Shown here: piece after piece, positions 43,724 through 54,262 of the stretch
How positions within the stretch are numbered: position 1 is the stretch's first letter
Layout: every line of letters starts with the position of its first letter
DNA from: Hysterangium stoloniferum
Taxonomy: Eukaryota; Basidiomycota; Agaricomycetes; Hysterangiales; Hysterangiaceae
DNA: 64,000 nt
Reading direction: 5' to 3'
NCBI GenBank assembly: GCA_015178975.1
Contig: WHVD01000262.1
Location: forward strand, 1-64,000
Program-made: the position numbers and the translations under genes
Notes under the pieces: model-generated
The model's database searches: none
What the model was told of the DNA's origin: nothing
Seen by the model: the letters and a program-made list of their open reading frames with translations, nothing else

Positions 43724-44292
43724 TGTTAGAAATGGGAAAATACAATATCTATATGTGACAGACTGTTATAAGACCCAGGCTTGCCATCAGTTATATAAAC
43801 TGTTATAAGAGCACAAGTTGGCAACATAAGTCCTTATATATATGTATATATAATCCATCATATAATACTAGACTATAGGTCCAGTAGCTCAGTGGTTAAG
43901 AGCACCTGCATATAAAGCCAGGAGGTCCTTGGTTCAATCCCAGGCTGGGTCAATTCTTTTCTATGCCTTTAACAGGTTATGGGCCCCGTTCAGCTTCATC
44001 TGCTGCGTAGGGTATAGACTAGATATTGATTTCAGGGGAAGTGTTAGAAATGGGAAAATACAATATCTATATGTGACAGACTGTTATAAGACCCAGGCTT
44101 GCCATCAGGTATATAAACTGTTATAAGAGCACAAGTTGGCAACATAAGTCCTTATATATATGTATATATAATCCATCATATAATACTAGACTATAGGTCC
44201 AGTAGCTCAGTGGTTAAGAGCACCTGCATATAAAGCCAGGAGGTCCTTGGTTCAATCCCAGGCTGGGTCAATTCTTTTCTATGCCTTTAACA
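43724..44292 (+). mobile_element. TRIM-B, complete two-LTR copy
   Basis: LTRs 43724-43974 and 44042-44292 (251 bp each), internal 43975-44041 (67 bp) with GGTTATGGGCCCC and TTTCAGGGGAAG. tRNA-like units lie in both LTRs. Flanks CGCAG and GCTGG do not match: the left side is CoC and the right side CoB-7, so a rearrangement joined them. Confidence 0.9.
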
Positions 44293-46093
44293 GCTGGTTG
44301 TACCTTCCACCATTCACCAGGTTGCTTTGGAACACGCTGAGAGCGACGAAGCTGTGGTTCTGGTGCAGGTGGAGGAGGTAGTTGAATGGGTTCAGGAAGT
44401 GCAGGAATCTGAGCAGGAGGTGCAGGAATATAAGCAGGAGGTGCAGGAATATGAGTAGGAGGGACAGAAATATCATTATCCTCCTCTACTTCTGGCACAA
44501 ATAAAGGAATGTCAGAGTTTGGTATATTTGGGAAAAGCCTAATATTAGGCATTGGTCCAGTAGTAGATAGACCAGGAAAGTGGCGTTCATCAAATACAGC
44601 CCGTTCAGAGATGATAAACTTCTTTGTAACAGGGTTGTAGAATTGCCAACCTTTGTATCCCACAGGATAGCCTAGAAAGAGGCATTTCTCCATGTGTGAC
44701 TGAAGTGACTTCCTTTTGTCCTTTTGAATGTAAACATAGGCAGTACACCCCCACACTCGCAAGTTGCTCACATCTGGTTTCTATTTGTACCATTGCTCAT
44801 AGGGTGTAGTTTTAGGCAATGGTGTAGTAGGCAGACGATTCCATACATAGACATAAGATGCCACAGCATGATTCCAGAATGAGGCAGGCATACGCGCTTC
44901 ATGCATCATGGCAGTGACATGATCAGCCAAGGTACGATTGGCTCGTTCTGCAACTCCATTCTGTTGAGGGCGATTGCGAGTAGTATGACGGCGTGCTATT
45001 CCACATTCATCTGTAAACTTGATGAAAGCATTTGACATGTATTCACCCCCTTTGTCATCCTGCAGAGCTTTGACCTTGCAACCCAGAAGATTCTCAGCAT
45101 AAGCTTTGTATCTCCTGAATGCTTCAAATGCATCACTCTTCCGTTTTAAGAACAGAACAGCTCGCAACTTGGTGCAATCATCAATGAAGGTTATCCAGTA
45201 GTGATAACCCTCAGTTGTTTGCACAGGAAGTGGTCCATGTAGATCACTATGAATAAGCTCAAGTGGTGTCTGAGATTGACTTGGTGAGGTAGGAAATGGA
45301 TTGGCAGTCATTTTGCCAGCAAGGCAAGGTTCACAGATAGGATCAGGTTGTTCCTTTGAGTCAAGGTTTAAGCCAACCACCAATCCTTCTCTGATCATCT
45401 TCTGGACATCAGCATAGCTGTGATGTCCAAGACGGCGATGCCAGAGATTGATATCAAAGGGGAGAGTGGAGGCAGCACCAGCTTGCTCAATAATAGGTGC
45501 AGTGGCACCATTGAGGATGCCTGCATTCTGTGCAGTAACTCTGGCTGTAAACAAAGTCTGGCCAGAGAGTTTGAAATGCATGGTTGTTCGATCAATGTGT
45601 ATGAGTAGTCCTTTGTGTCTTGTGAGATAAAGACAAGACAATAGGTTACTGCGCAGTTGTGGTACATGCAAAACTCTTGTAAGCTCCACAGATCGCGATT
45701 TCCTTCCATTTATAACTGGGTTGAATACCACAGAACCAACTCCTGCAGAGTAGATAACAGTATGATCTGCTAACTTGATTGGGACACATAATGGTGTGTA
45801 GTTACGCAGCCAATGACTATGAGGAGTCATATGACTACTAGCACCTGTATCAGCAAGCCAATCATAGTCAGAACCATTCTGCAGGGTGGAGGAATCGGAT
45901 GAGGAGAAAGCAAGTGCATTTCCACTATATTCAACATTGTTCTGAGACATTGTCTTCTGAGGCCTATTTGGCTTTTTCTTTCCTTTAGCACGATTGGTAA
46001 GGACACTCTCCTGTGCTTCCTGCTGCTTCTTGATGAAGCGATGACACTTGTCCATAGTATGGTTGGTCATGGAGCAGAAAGCACATTTGAGAA

Positions 46094-46337
46094 TGTTAGA
46101 AAACATGAGTAATGTAGAAAATGAATAGCCAGACTGGGGATTGAACCCAGGATCTCTCGATTACATAACGAAGGTGTTAACCACTACACCATCTGACCTT
46201 GGGTAGGTTTGGTCTTACACTGTACTTAAGGATATAACCCTAAGTGCCATTCCTATTAGATCATATACACACTGAACTCAGAGCTGTACACCATATGGTC
46301 CCAGTTGGAACAATGGTTGGTATTATATAATCTAACA
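46094..46337 (-). repeat. LTR M: solo LTR-like insertion carrying a tRNA-like unit
   Basis: 244 bp, TGTTAGA at one end and TCTAACA at the other, flanked by a perfect duplication GAGAA (46089-46093, 46338-46342). The empty site is seen in CoB-1 (CATTTGAGAAATGCAG near 57711-57726). No sequence similarity to LTR B outside the ends and the tRNA-like motifs, yet the layout is the same: tRNA-like unit, T-run, short tail, TCTAACA. Confidence 0.85.
46127..46198 (-). other. tRNA-like Pol III unit inside LTR M
   Basis: The minus strand folds as a tRNA of 72 nt: acceptor GGTCAGA with TCTGGCT, D arm GTGT/ACAC with A box TGGTGTAGTGGTTAACACC, anticodon arm with one mismatch and loop TATGTAA, T arm CTGGG TTCAATC CCCAG with B box GGTTCAATCCC. 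A T-run (CATTTTCT) follows. A true tRNA would have U at loop position 33, and here it is A, which argues against a working tRNA. Confidence 0.7.
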
Positions 46338-47048
46338 GAGAAATGCAGTGGGTGCATTGCCCTGAGACATTGTCTCTTGAGTGCTATTTGCCTTCTTCCC
46401 TTTAGTCTGATTGACTTTAAAGAATTGGGGAATGGAAGATGGCATTGTAGTATAGACGCAGCAAACTCGCAAAGAAGTTGAGAAAAAAGGTATTTAACTC
46501 GAGGTCCAGACGGTAGTCTCGAGGGAAACTCAGCCTTAGTGGCGTACAAGTTCCTCCCTACTAGCAACAGCAATAAGGCTGGGCCTGGCAGGGGAATATA
46601 AAGTATAGGCTGAAACTTACTCAAAAGAAGCGAGTTTGCAAAATGTTATACAGTACTAGAGCGCTTAGAGCGCGGGGCCCATAACCTGTTAAAAGTGACC
46701 TGTGACTTACTGTGACATGTGACACACACAAATCTGAGGAAAGTTGTTACTATTCAGGTCACTAACTACAAGCTTATATATGTTATACATCAGTAGGCTT
46801 GTCAGCTGTCATAAGTGACAGCTGGTTGACAGCTGGTTGACAGCTGTCATAAGTGACAGCTGATTGACAGCTTGAATGGAAACTGACAGCTGATTGACAG
46901 CTGGAATACAAAGTGACAGCTGATTGACAGCTGTCATGGGAAATGAACTGGGAATACCCTGGAACATGCTGGAAGCTTCTAGAAGGTTCTAGAAGGTTCC
47001 AGAAGGTTTTGGAGACAGTGGACGCAGTTTTAACAGAAACAGGCAAAG

Positions 47049-47299
47049 TGTTAAAGGCATAGAAAAGAATTGACCCAGCCTGGGATTGAACCAAGGACCT
47101 CCTGGCTTTATATGCAGGTGCTCTTAACCACTGAGCTACTGGACCTATAGTCTAGTATTATATGATGGATTATATATACACATATATAAGGACTTATGTT
47201 ACCAACTTGTGCTCTTATAACAGTTTATATAACTGATGGCAAACCTGGGTCTTATAACAGTCTGTCACATATAGATATTGTATTTTCCCATTTCTAACA
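47049..47299 (-). repeat. Solo TRIM-B LTR in CoA-2 gag region
   Basis: 251 bp with a perfect duplication CAAAG (47044-47048, 47300-47304). Includes the tRNA-like unit on the minus strand. Confidence 0.93.
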
Positions 47300-47746
47300 C
47301 AAAGGCCAAAGTTGAGCAGAAGAAAAAGGAGTATAAAGAAAGAAAGACTGCTAAGGCTGACAAAGCTAATGCGTCTGACAAGGTATCAGAGGAGAAGAAA
47401 CCAGAGAGTGCTGGAAATGCAAGTGTTTCTATCCCTGACTCTACCGATCCATCTTGTGCTCTCCTTGTCAATGCTAGTTCTGACTGGACTGCTGACACAG
47501 GTGCTTCTTCGCACATGACTCCCCATCGTCATTGGTTTTCAAGTTATACCCCGTTTCAAACACCTATCCAAGTTGCAAATGGACAAATAGTTATGTCTGC
47601 AGGGATAGGAGCAGTGCGGTTTAAGCCTAAAGGGAATGGAAATGTAATAATAGAGTTTGAAAGGGTTCTCCATGTTCCCCATCTCACAAGTAACCTCCTC
47701 TCCGTCTTGTATTTGACAAAGAGAAAGAATTTCCGTGTCTCTATCT

Positions 47747-48340
47747 TGTTAAAAGTGACCTGTGACTTACTGTGACACGTGACACACACAAGTCTGAGGA
47801 AAGTTGTTACTATTCAGGTCACTAACTACAAGCTTATATATGTTATACATCAGTAGGCTTGTCAGCTGTCATAAGTGACAGCTGGTTGACAGCTGTCATA
47901 AGTGTGTTAAAGGCATAGAAAAAAATTGACCCAGCCTGGGATTGAACCAAGGACCTCCTGGCTTTATATGCAGGTGCTCTTAACCACTGAGCTACTGGAC
48001 CTATAGTCTAGTATTATATGATGGATTATATATACATATATATAAGGACTTGTGATGCCAACTTGTGCTCTTATAACAGTTTATATAACTGATGGCAAGC
48101 CTGGGTCTTATAACAGTCTGTCATATATAGATATTGTATTTTCCCATTTCTAACAAAGTGACAGCTGATTGACAGCTTGAATGGAAACTGACAGCTGATT
48201 GACAGCTGGAATACAAAGTGACAGCTGATTGACAGCTGTCATGGGAAATGAACTGGGAATACCCTGGAACATGCTGGAAGCTTCTAGAAGGTTCTAGAAG
48301 GTTCCAGAAGGTTTTGGAGACAGTGGAGGCAGTTTTAACA
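47747..48340 (-). repeat. Solo LTR A containing a solo LTR B
   Basis: LTR A in two parts around 47905-48155, flanked by a perfect duplication TATCT (47742-47746, 48341-48345). Confidence 0.92.
47905..48155 (-). repeat. Solo TRIM-B LTR inside LTR A
   Basis: 251 bp with a perfect duplication AAGTG (47900-47904, 48156-48160). This shows that TRIM-B moved after the LTR A insertion. Confidence 0.94.
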
Positions 48341-49302
48341 TATCTTTCATTCCACCATGTCTTTCTATTTGAGAAAGGTCTTGCGTTTCACTGCCACAGT
48401 CAATGAACATAACCAGGCCTATTTGGATGGAATGACGGTACCTATGACGGATTATGCAGGTCTTGTTACAACCTGTCCCTTGGACTCCACACTTTGGCAT
48501 CGTCGCTTTAATCATCTCAATCATGCCGATATCCAGAAGCTCCTCAAAGGTGATTTGGTTGGTGGGATAAAGATTGACTCTCACACGTCTCCTGATCCTA
48601 TTTGTGAACCTTGTTTGGCTGGAAAACAGAACAGAGTGATTAATAAAATAGCAACAACACGCTATACTAAACCACTTGCACTCATTCACAGTGATGTTCA
48701 TGGTCCCTTGCCTACACAAACTGTGGAAGGGTTTCGCTACTGGATCACTTTCATTGATGATGCCTCACGCTATGCTTCGATTGCATTACTCAAAAATAAG
48801 AGTGATGCCTTTCAGGCATTTAAGCAATATAAGGCTAAAGTGGAGAACTTGCTTGGTCAGAAGATCAAGATATTCAGAGATGATAAGGGTGGAGAATATA
48901 TGTCTAAGGAGTTTGATACCTTCCTTTCCACTGCTGGCATCAGCCGGCAGCATACTGTGCGGAATGAACCACATCAGAATGGGGTTTCTGAACGCTTCAA
49001 CAGAACATTGGAAGAAGGGGCTACTTCAATTATGGCTGAATCCCACCTCCCTCCCTCATTCTAAGGACATGCTGTCATTGCCATTACTCATGTGCGCAAC
49101 TGCTCACCTACCACTGCTCTTAAGCATTCTGTGCCTTATACTGTTTGGCATAGTAGGAAACCAGAAGTATCACATCTTAGGGTATTTGGCTGTACTGCTT
49201 ATGTGCATGTACAGAAGGATCAACGTATTGGACTTGGCTCTCATACACAGAAATGTGTCTTTATTGGATATCCTCCAGATTATAAGGGTTGGATGTTTTA
49301 CA

Positions 49303-49968
49303 TGTTAAAACTGCCTCCACTGTCTCCAAGACCTTCTGGAACCTTCTAGAACCTTCTAGAAGCTTCCAGCATGTTCCAGAGTATTCCCAGTTCATTTCCC
49401 ATGACAGCTGTCAATCAGCTGTCACTTTGTATTCCAGCTGTCAATCAGCTGTCAGTTTCCATTCAAGCTGTCAATCAGCTGTCACTTATGACAGCTGTCA
49501 ACCAGCTGTGAACCAGCTGTCACTTATGACAGCTGACAAGCCTACTGATGTATAACATATATAAGCTTGTAGTTAGTGACCTGAATAGCAACAACTTTCC
49601 TCAGACTTGTGTGTGTCACGTGTCACAGTAAGTCACAGGTCACCTTTAACAGGTTATGGGCCCCGTGAGCTTGGTGCGCTGCATAGGGTATAGACTAGAT
49701 ATTGATTTCAGGGGAAGTGTTAGAAATGGGAAAATACAATATCTATATGTGACACACTGTTATAAGACCCAGGTTTGCCATCAGTTATATAAGCTGTTAT
49801 AAGAGCACAAGTTGGCATCATAAGTCCATATATATATGTATATATAATCCATCATATAATACTAGACCATAGGTCCAGTAGCTCAGTGGTTAAGAGCACC
49901 TGCATATAAAGCCAGGAGGTCCTTGGTTCAATCCCAGGCTGGGTCAATTCTTTTCTATGCCTTTAACA
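49303..49968 (+). mobile_element. Hybrid element: LTR A - TRIM-B internal - LTR B
   Basis: 49303-49651 is a full LTR A, 49652-49717 is a TRIM-B internal region (GGTTATGGGCCCC ... TTTCAGGGGAAG), and 49718-49968 is a full LTR B with its tRNA-like unit. The whole is flanked by a perfect duplication TTACA (49298-49302, 49969-49973). The empty site is present in CoA-1 near 39054-39062. The two ends of one insertion therefore come from different families. Confidence 0.9.
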
Positions 49969-51446
49969 TTACAATCCCTTGACTAAGAAGACTATTATCA
50001 GTAATAATGCTGTCTTTGATGAGAGAGTCTTACCAGGCTTGTCTAAACCTGCCATACCTTCTACTCCTACTGCTCCTGATGTTCTTCCTGATACTCCACA
50101 ATTTATTGATTTGTTTATTCCTGGACCCTCTAGGTCTATTCAGGTGGGAGCCCAGCCTAATCAGATGGGAGCTCCACAGGAACCAAATCCAGTGGGAGAT
50201 GGTCAGAATCATGCTTTGCCTCCTGGTCCTAGTTCCAACTCTGATTCTAATTCTGAACATTCTGAACGTTCACCGAGTCCTCCTCCTCAACCACGTCGCA
50301 ATCCACCCAGAAACAGAGTTCCTCCTAAGCGTTTCTGGCAAGTTGACCCTGCTCACATCCACAACTATAGAGAATCTACTCCTGTAGTTGAGTCCAGTGA
50401 TGAGGCAGAGGATTCTCCACTACATTCTCCTCCTCCAGTTGAGTCTGAGGAAGAAGCCCTAGCTGCCAGTGAGGGAGATCTTTACATTGGTGTGGATGAA
50501 GCCTTTGAGTTTGCCTACAAGGCCAGTGCTCATGATGATGCACTGAGAACTCTCAAAGAGGCCTTACAAAGTCCTGATGCTGACAAGTGGTATGATGCTG
50601 CATATGCAGAAATGCAATCCCTGCTTGAAAATGGCACTTTTCGCCTTGCTAAACTACCTGAGGGTCGTAAAGCTATTGGCTCTCGTTGGGTGTTTGTGAT
50701 CAAGCGTAAGAAGGATGGGTCAATTGACAAGTTCAAAGCTCGTCTTGTTGCAAAAGGCTATGCACAACGACCAGGGTTTGACTTCACTGATACCTTTGCT
50801 CCTACTGCCAAATGGGCCACTTTGCGTGCTGTCCTAGCATTGGCTGCACTGGAGGACATGGAACTTGAGAGTGTAGATATCTCCTCTGCATTCTTGAATG
50901 GTGAACTTGAAGAGGAAGTATACTTGCAGCAGCCTGAAGGTTTTCACCAAGGTGCTCGTGATGAGTTCTTACTTCTTCTGAAAGGACTATATGGTTTACG
51001 CCAGTCACCTCGTATCTGGCACAAGAAGTTGAATGCTGTCCTGCTCAGTTTGGGTTTCAAACAAGTGCTATGCGATCATAGCATTTGGGTCTTCCAAAAG
51101 GGTGATGTCAAAGTCATTATACCAGTATTTGTAGATGACATGACTATTGCATCTAAATCCAAGGAGGCTATCAAAAAGCTCAAAGATGATCTAAAGAGCC
51201 ACTTCAAATTGCATGATCTTGGTCCTACTTCTTACTTGTTAGGTGTTGGCATTGAAAGAGACAGGACAAAGCGTACTATTACTCTATCACAGCGTCAATA
51301 CATTTTGGACATGTTACAGCGTTATGGTCTTGCTGACTGCAATCCCATTGGTACACCTATGATACCTAACTCAAAATTGAGTAAAGACCAGGCTCCAGTG
51401 TCTCCTGAAGAGATTGCATACATGAAGGACATTCCATACATCCATG

Positions 51447-51795
51447 TGTTAAAACTGCCTCCACTGTCTCCAAAACCTTCTGGAACCTTCTAGAACCTTC
51501 TAGAAGCTTCCAGCATGTTCCAGGGTATTCCCAGTTCATTTCCCATGACAGCTGTCAATCAGCTGTCACTTTGTATTCCAGCTGTCAGTCAGCTGTCAGT
51601 TTCCATTCAAGCTGTCAATCAGCTGTCACTTATGACAGCTGTCAACCAGCTGTCAACCAGCTGTCACTTATGACAGCTGACAAGCCTACTGATGTATAAC
51701 ATATATAAGCTTGTAGTTAGTGACCTGAATAGTAACAACTTTCCTCAGACTTGTGTGTGTCACGTGTCACAGTAAGTCACAGGTCACATTTAACA
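51447..51795 (+). repeat. CoB-2 5' LTR A
   Basis: 349 bp; heat-shock-element array, AGCTGTCA repeats and TATA-like box in the same places as in the copy at 75-423. Confidence 0.93.
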
Positions 51796-53818
51796 GGTTA
51801 TGGGCCCCGCGCTCTAAGCGCTCTAGTACTGTATAACGTTTTGCAAACTCGCTTCTTTTGAGTAAGTTTCAGCCTATACTTTATATTCCCCTGCCAGGCC
51901 CAGCCTTATTGCTGTTGCTAGTAGGGAGGAACTTGTACGCCACTAAGGCTGAGTTTCCCTCGAGACTACCGTCTGGACCTCGAGTTAAATACCTTTTTTT
52001 CTCAACTTCTTTGCGAGTTTGCTGCGTCTATACTACAATGCCATCTTCCATTCCCCAATTCCCTAAAGTCAATCAGACTAAAGGGAAGAAGGCAAACAGC
52101 ACTCAGGAGACAATGTCTCAGGGCAATGCACCCACTGCATTTCTCAAATGTGCTTTCTGCTCCATGACCAACCATACTATGGACAAGTGTCATCGCTTCA
52201 TCAAGAAGCAGCAGGAAGCACAGGAGAGTGTCCTTACCAATCGTGCTAAAGGGAAGAAAAAGCCAAATAGGCCTCAGAAGACAATGTCTCAGAACAATGT
52301 TGAATATACTGGAAATGCACTTGCTTTCTCCTCATCCGATTCCTCCACCCTGCAGAATGGTTCTGACTATGATTGGCTTGCTGATACAGGTGCTAGTAGT
52401 CATATGACTCCTCATAGTCATTGGCTGCGTAACTACACACCATTATGTGTCCCAATCAAGTTAGCAGATCATACTGTTATCTACTCTGCAGGAGTTGGTT
52501 CTGTGGTATTCAACCCAGTTATAAATGGAAGGAAATCGCGATCTGTGGAGCTTACAAGAGTTTTGCATGTACCACAACTGCGCAGTAACCTATTGTCTTG
52601 TCTTTATCTCACAAGACACAAAGGACTACTCATACACATTGATCAAACAACCATGCATTTCAAACTCTCTGGCCAGACTTTGTTTACAGCCAGAGTTACT
52701 GCACAGAATGCAGGCATCCTCAATGGTGCCACTGCACCTATTATTGAGCAAGCTGGTGCTGCCTCCACTCTTCCCTTTGATATCAATCTCTGGCATCGCC
52801 GTCTTGGACATCACAGCTATGCTGATGTCCAGAAGATGATCAGAGAAGGATTGGTGGTTGGCTTAAACCTTGACTCAAAGGAACAACCTGATCCTATCTG
52901 TGAACCTTGCCTTGCTGGCAAAATGACTGCCAATCCATTTCCTACCTCACCAAGTCAATCTCAGACACCACTTGAGCTTATTCATAGTGATCTACATGGA
53001 CCACTTCCTGTGCAAACAACTGAGGGTTATCACTACTGGATAACCTTCATTGATGATTGCACCAAGTTGCGAGCTGTTCTGTTCTTAAAACGGAAGAGTG
53101 ATGCATTTGAAGCATTCAGGAGATACAAAGCTTATGCTGAGAATCTTCTGGGTTGCAAGGTCAAAGCTCTGCAGGATGACAAAGGGGGTGAATACATGTC
53201 AAATGCTTTCATCAAGTTTACAGATGAATGTGGAATAGCACGCCGTCATACTACTCGCAATCGCCCTCAACAGAATGGAGTTGCAGAACGAGCCAATCGT
53301 ACCTTGGCTGATCATGTCACTGCCATGATGCATGAAGCGCGTATGCCTGCCTCATTCTGGAATCATGCTGTGGCATCTTATGTCTATGTATGGAATCGTC
53401 TGCCTACTGCACCATTGCCTAAAACTACACCCTATGAGCAATGGTACAAACAGAAACCAGATGTGAGCAACTTGCGAGTGTGGGGGTGTACTGCCTATGT
53501 TTACATTCAAAAGGACAAAAGGAAGTCACTTCAGTCACACATGGAGAAATGCCTCTTTCTAGGCTATCCTGTGGGATACAAAGGTTGGCAATTCTACAAC
53601 CCTGTTACAAAGAAGTTTATCATCTCTGAACGGGCTGTATTTGATGAACGCCACTTTCCTGGTCTATCTACTACTGGACCAATGCCTAATATTAGGCTTT
53701 TCCCAAATATACCAAACTCTGACATTCCTTTATTTGTGCCAGAAGGAGAGGAGGATAATGATATTTCTGTCCCTCCTACTCATATTCCTGCACCTCCTGC
53801 TTATATTCCTGCACCTCC

Positions 53819-54167
53819 TGTTAAATGTGACCTGTGACTTACTGTGACACGTGACACACACAAGTCTGAGGAAAGTTGTTACTATTCAGGTCACTAACTA
53901 CAAGCTTATATATGTTATACATCAGTAGGCTTGTCAGCTGTCATAAGTGACAGCTGGTTGACAGCTGGTTGACAGCTGTCATAAGTGACAGCTGATTGAC
54001 AGCTTGAATGGAAACTGACAGCTGATTGACAGCTGGAATACAAAGTGACAGCTGATTGACAGCTGTCATGGGAAATGAACTGGGAATACCCTGGAACATG
54101 CTGGAAGCTTCTAGAAGGTTCTAGAAGGTTCCAGAAGGTTTTGGAGACAGTGGAGGCAGTTTTAACA
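53819..54167 (-). repeat. CoB-1 3' LTR A
   Basis: 349 bp, identical by eye to 58633-58981. Confidence 0.95.
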
Positions 54168-54262
54168 GACCCCCCTGATCTCACATGTCTCCAAAGAAAA
54201 AGAAACAGAGAGAGAGAGAGAGACTTTGCTAAACTACAGAGAGTAAGAAAGAAAACAAGAAA

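Larger units (their letters stand above)
44293..46480 (-). pseudogene. CoB-7 gag, protease, integrase region
   Basis: On the minus strand: zinc knuckle (CAFCSMTNHTMDKCH), protease (WLADTGASSHMTPH), GAG-pre-integrase, integrase core, C-terminal integrase region (RVWGCTAYVYIQKDKRKS) and proline-rich linker (HIPAPPAYIPAPP). Nearly identical to CoB-1 where they overlap. It holds the LTR M insertion. Broken. Confidence 0.85.
42184..47035 (-). mobile_element. CoB-7: minus-strand CoB element, rearranged and filled with insertions
   Basis: 3' LTR A at 42184-42532 with adjacent purine tract and RNase H end (42533-42900), and 5' LTR A at 46687-47035 with leader and gag-to-integrase region (44293-46686). 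Between them lie a plus-strand LTR C with leader, a fragment of another element and a TRIM-B. The two halves may belong to one element or to two. The outer flanks (AAAAC and GAAAC) belong to different host copies. Broken. Confidence 0.6.
47036..51446 (+). mobile_element. CoA-2: Ty1/Copia element body with four insertions
   Basis: Plus-strand CoA coding sequence from gag (47300) to RT (51446). Insertions: LTR B (47049-47299, TSD CAAAG), LTR A (47747-48340, TSD TATCT) itself holding LTR B (47905-48155, TSD AAGTG), the hybrid A/B element (49303-49968, TSD TTACA) and CoB-2 at 51447. Its 5' LTR may be the LTR C at 42901. The 3' end after CoB-2 is not found. Broken by insertions. Confidence 0.85.
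47300..51446 (+). pseudogene. CoA-2 gag-pol coding region
   Basis: Segments in order: lysine-rich Gag end, protease (WTADTGASSHMTPHRHW near 47487), GAG-pre-integrase (LWHRRFNHLNHADIQKLL near 48495), integrase core (IHSDVHGPLPTQ, FIDDASRYA, DDKGGEYMSKEF, PHQNGVSERFNRTLEEG), then after the hybrid element the proline-rich linker and RT (SVDISSAFLNGELEEEVYL, VFVDDMTIASKS). Where they overlap, it is nearly identical to CoA-1. Interrupted by insertions. Confidence 0.88.
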
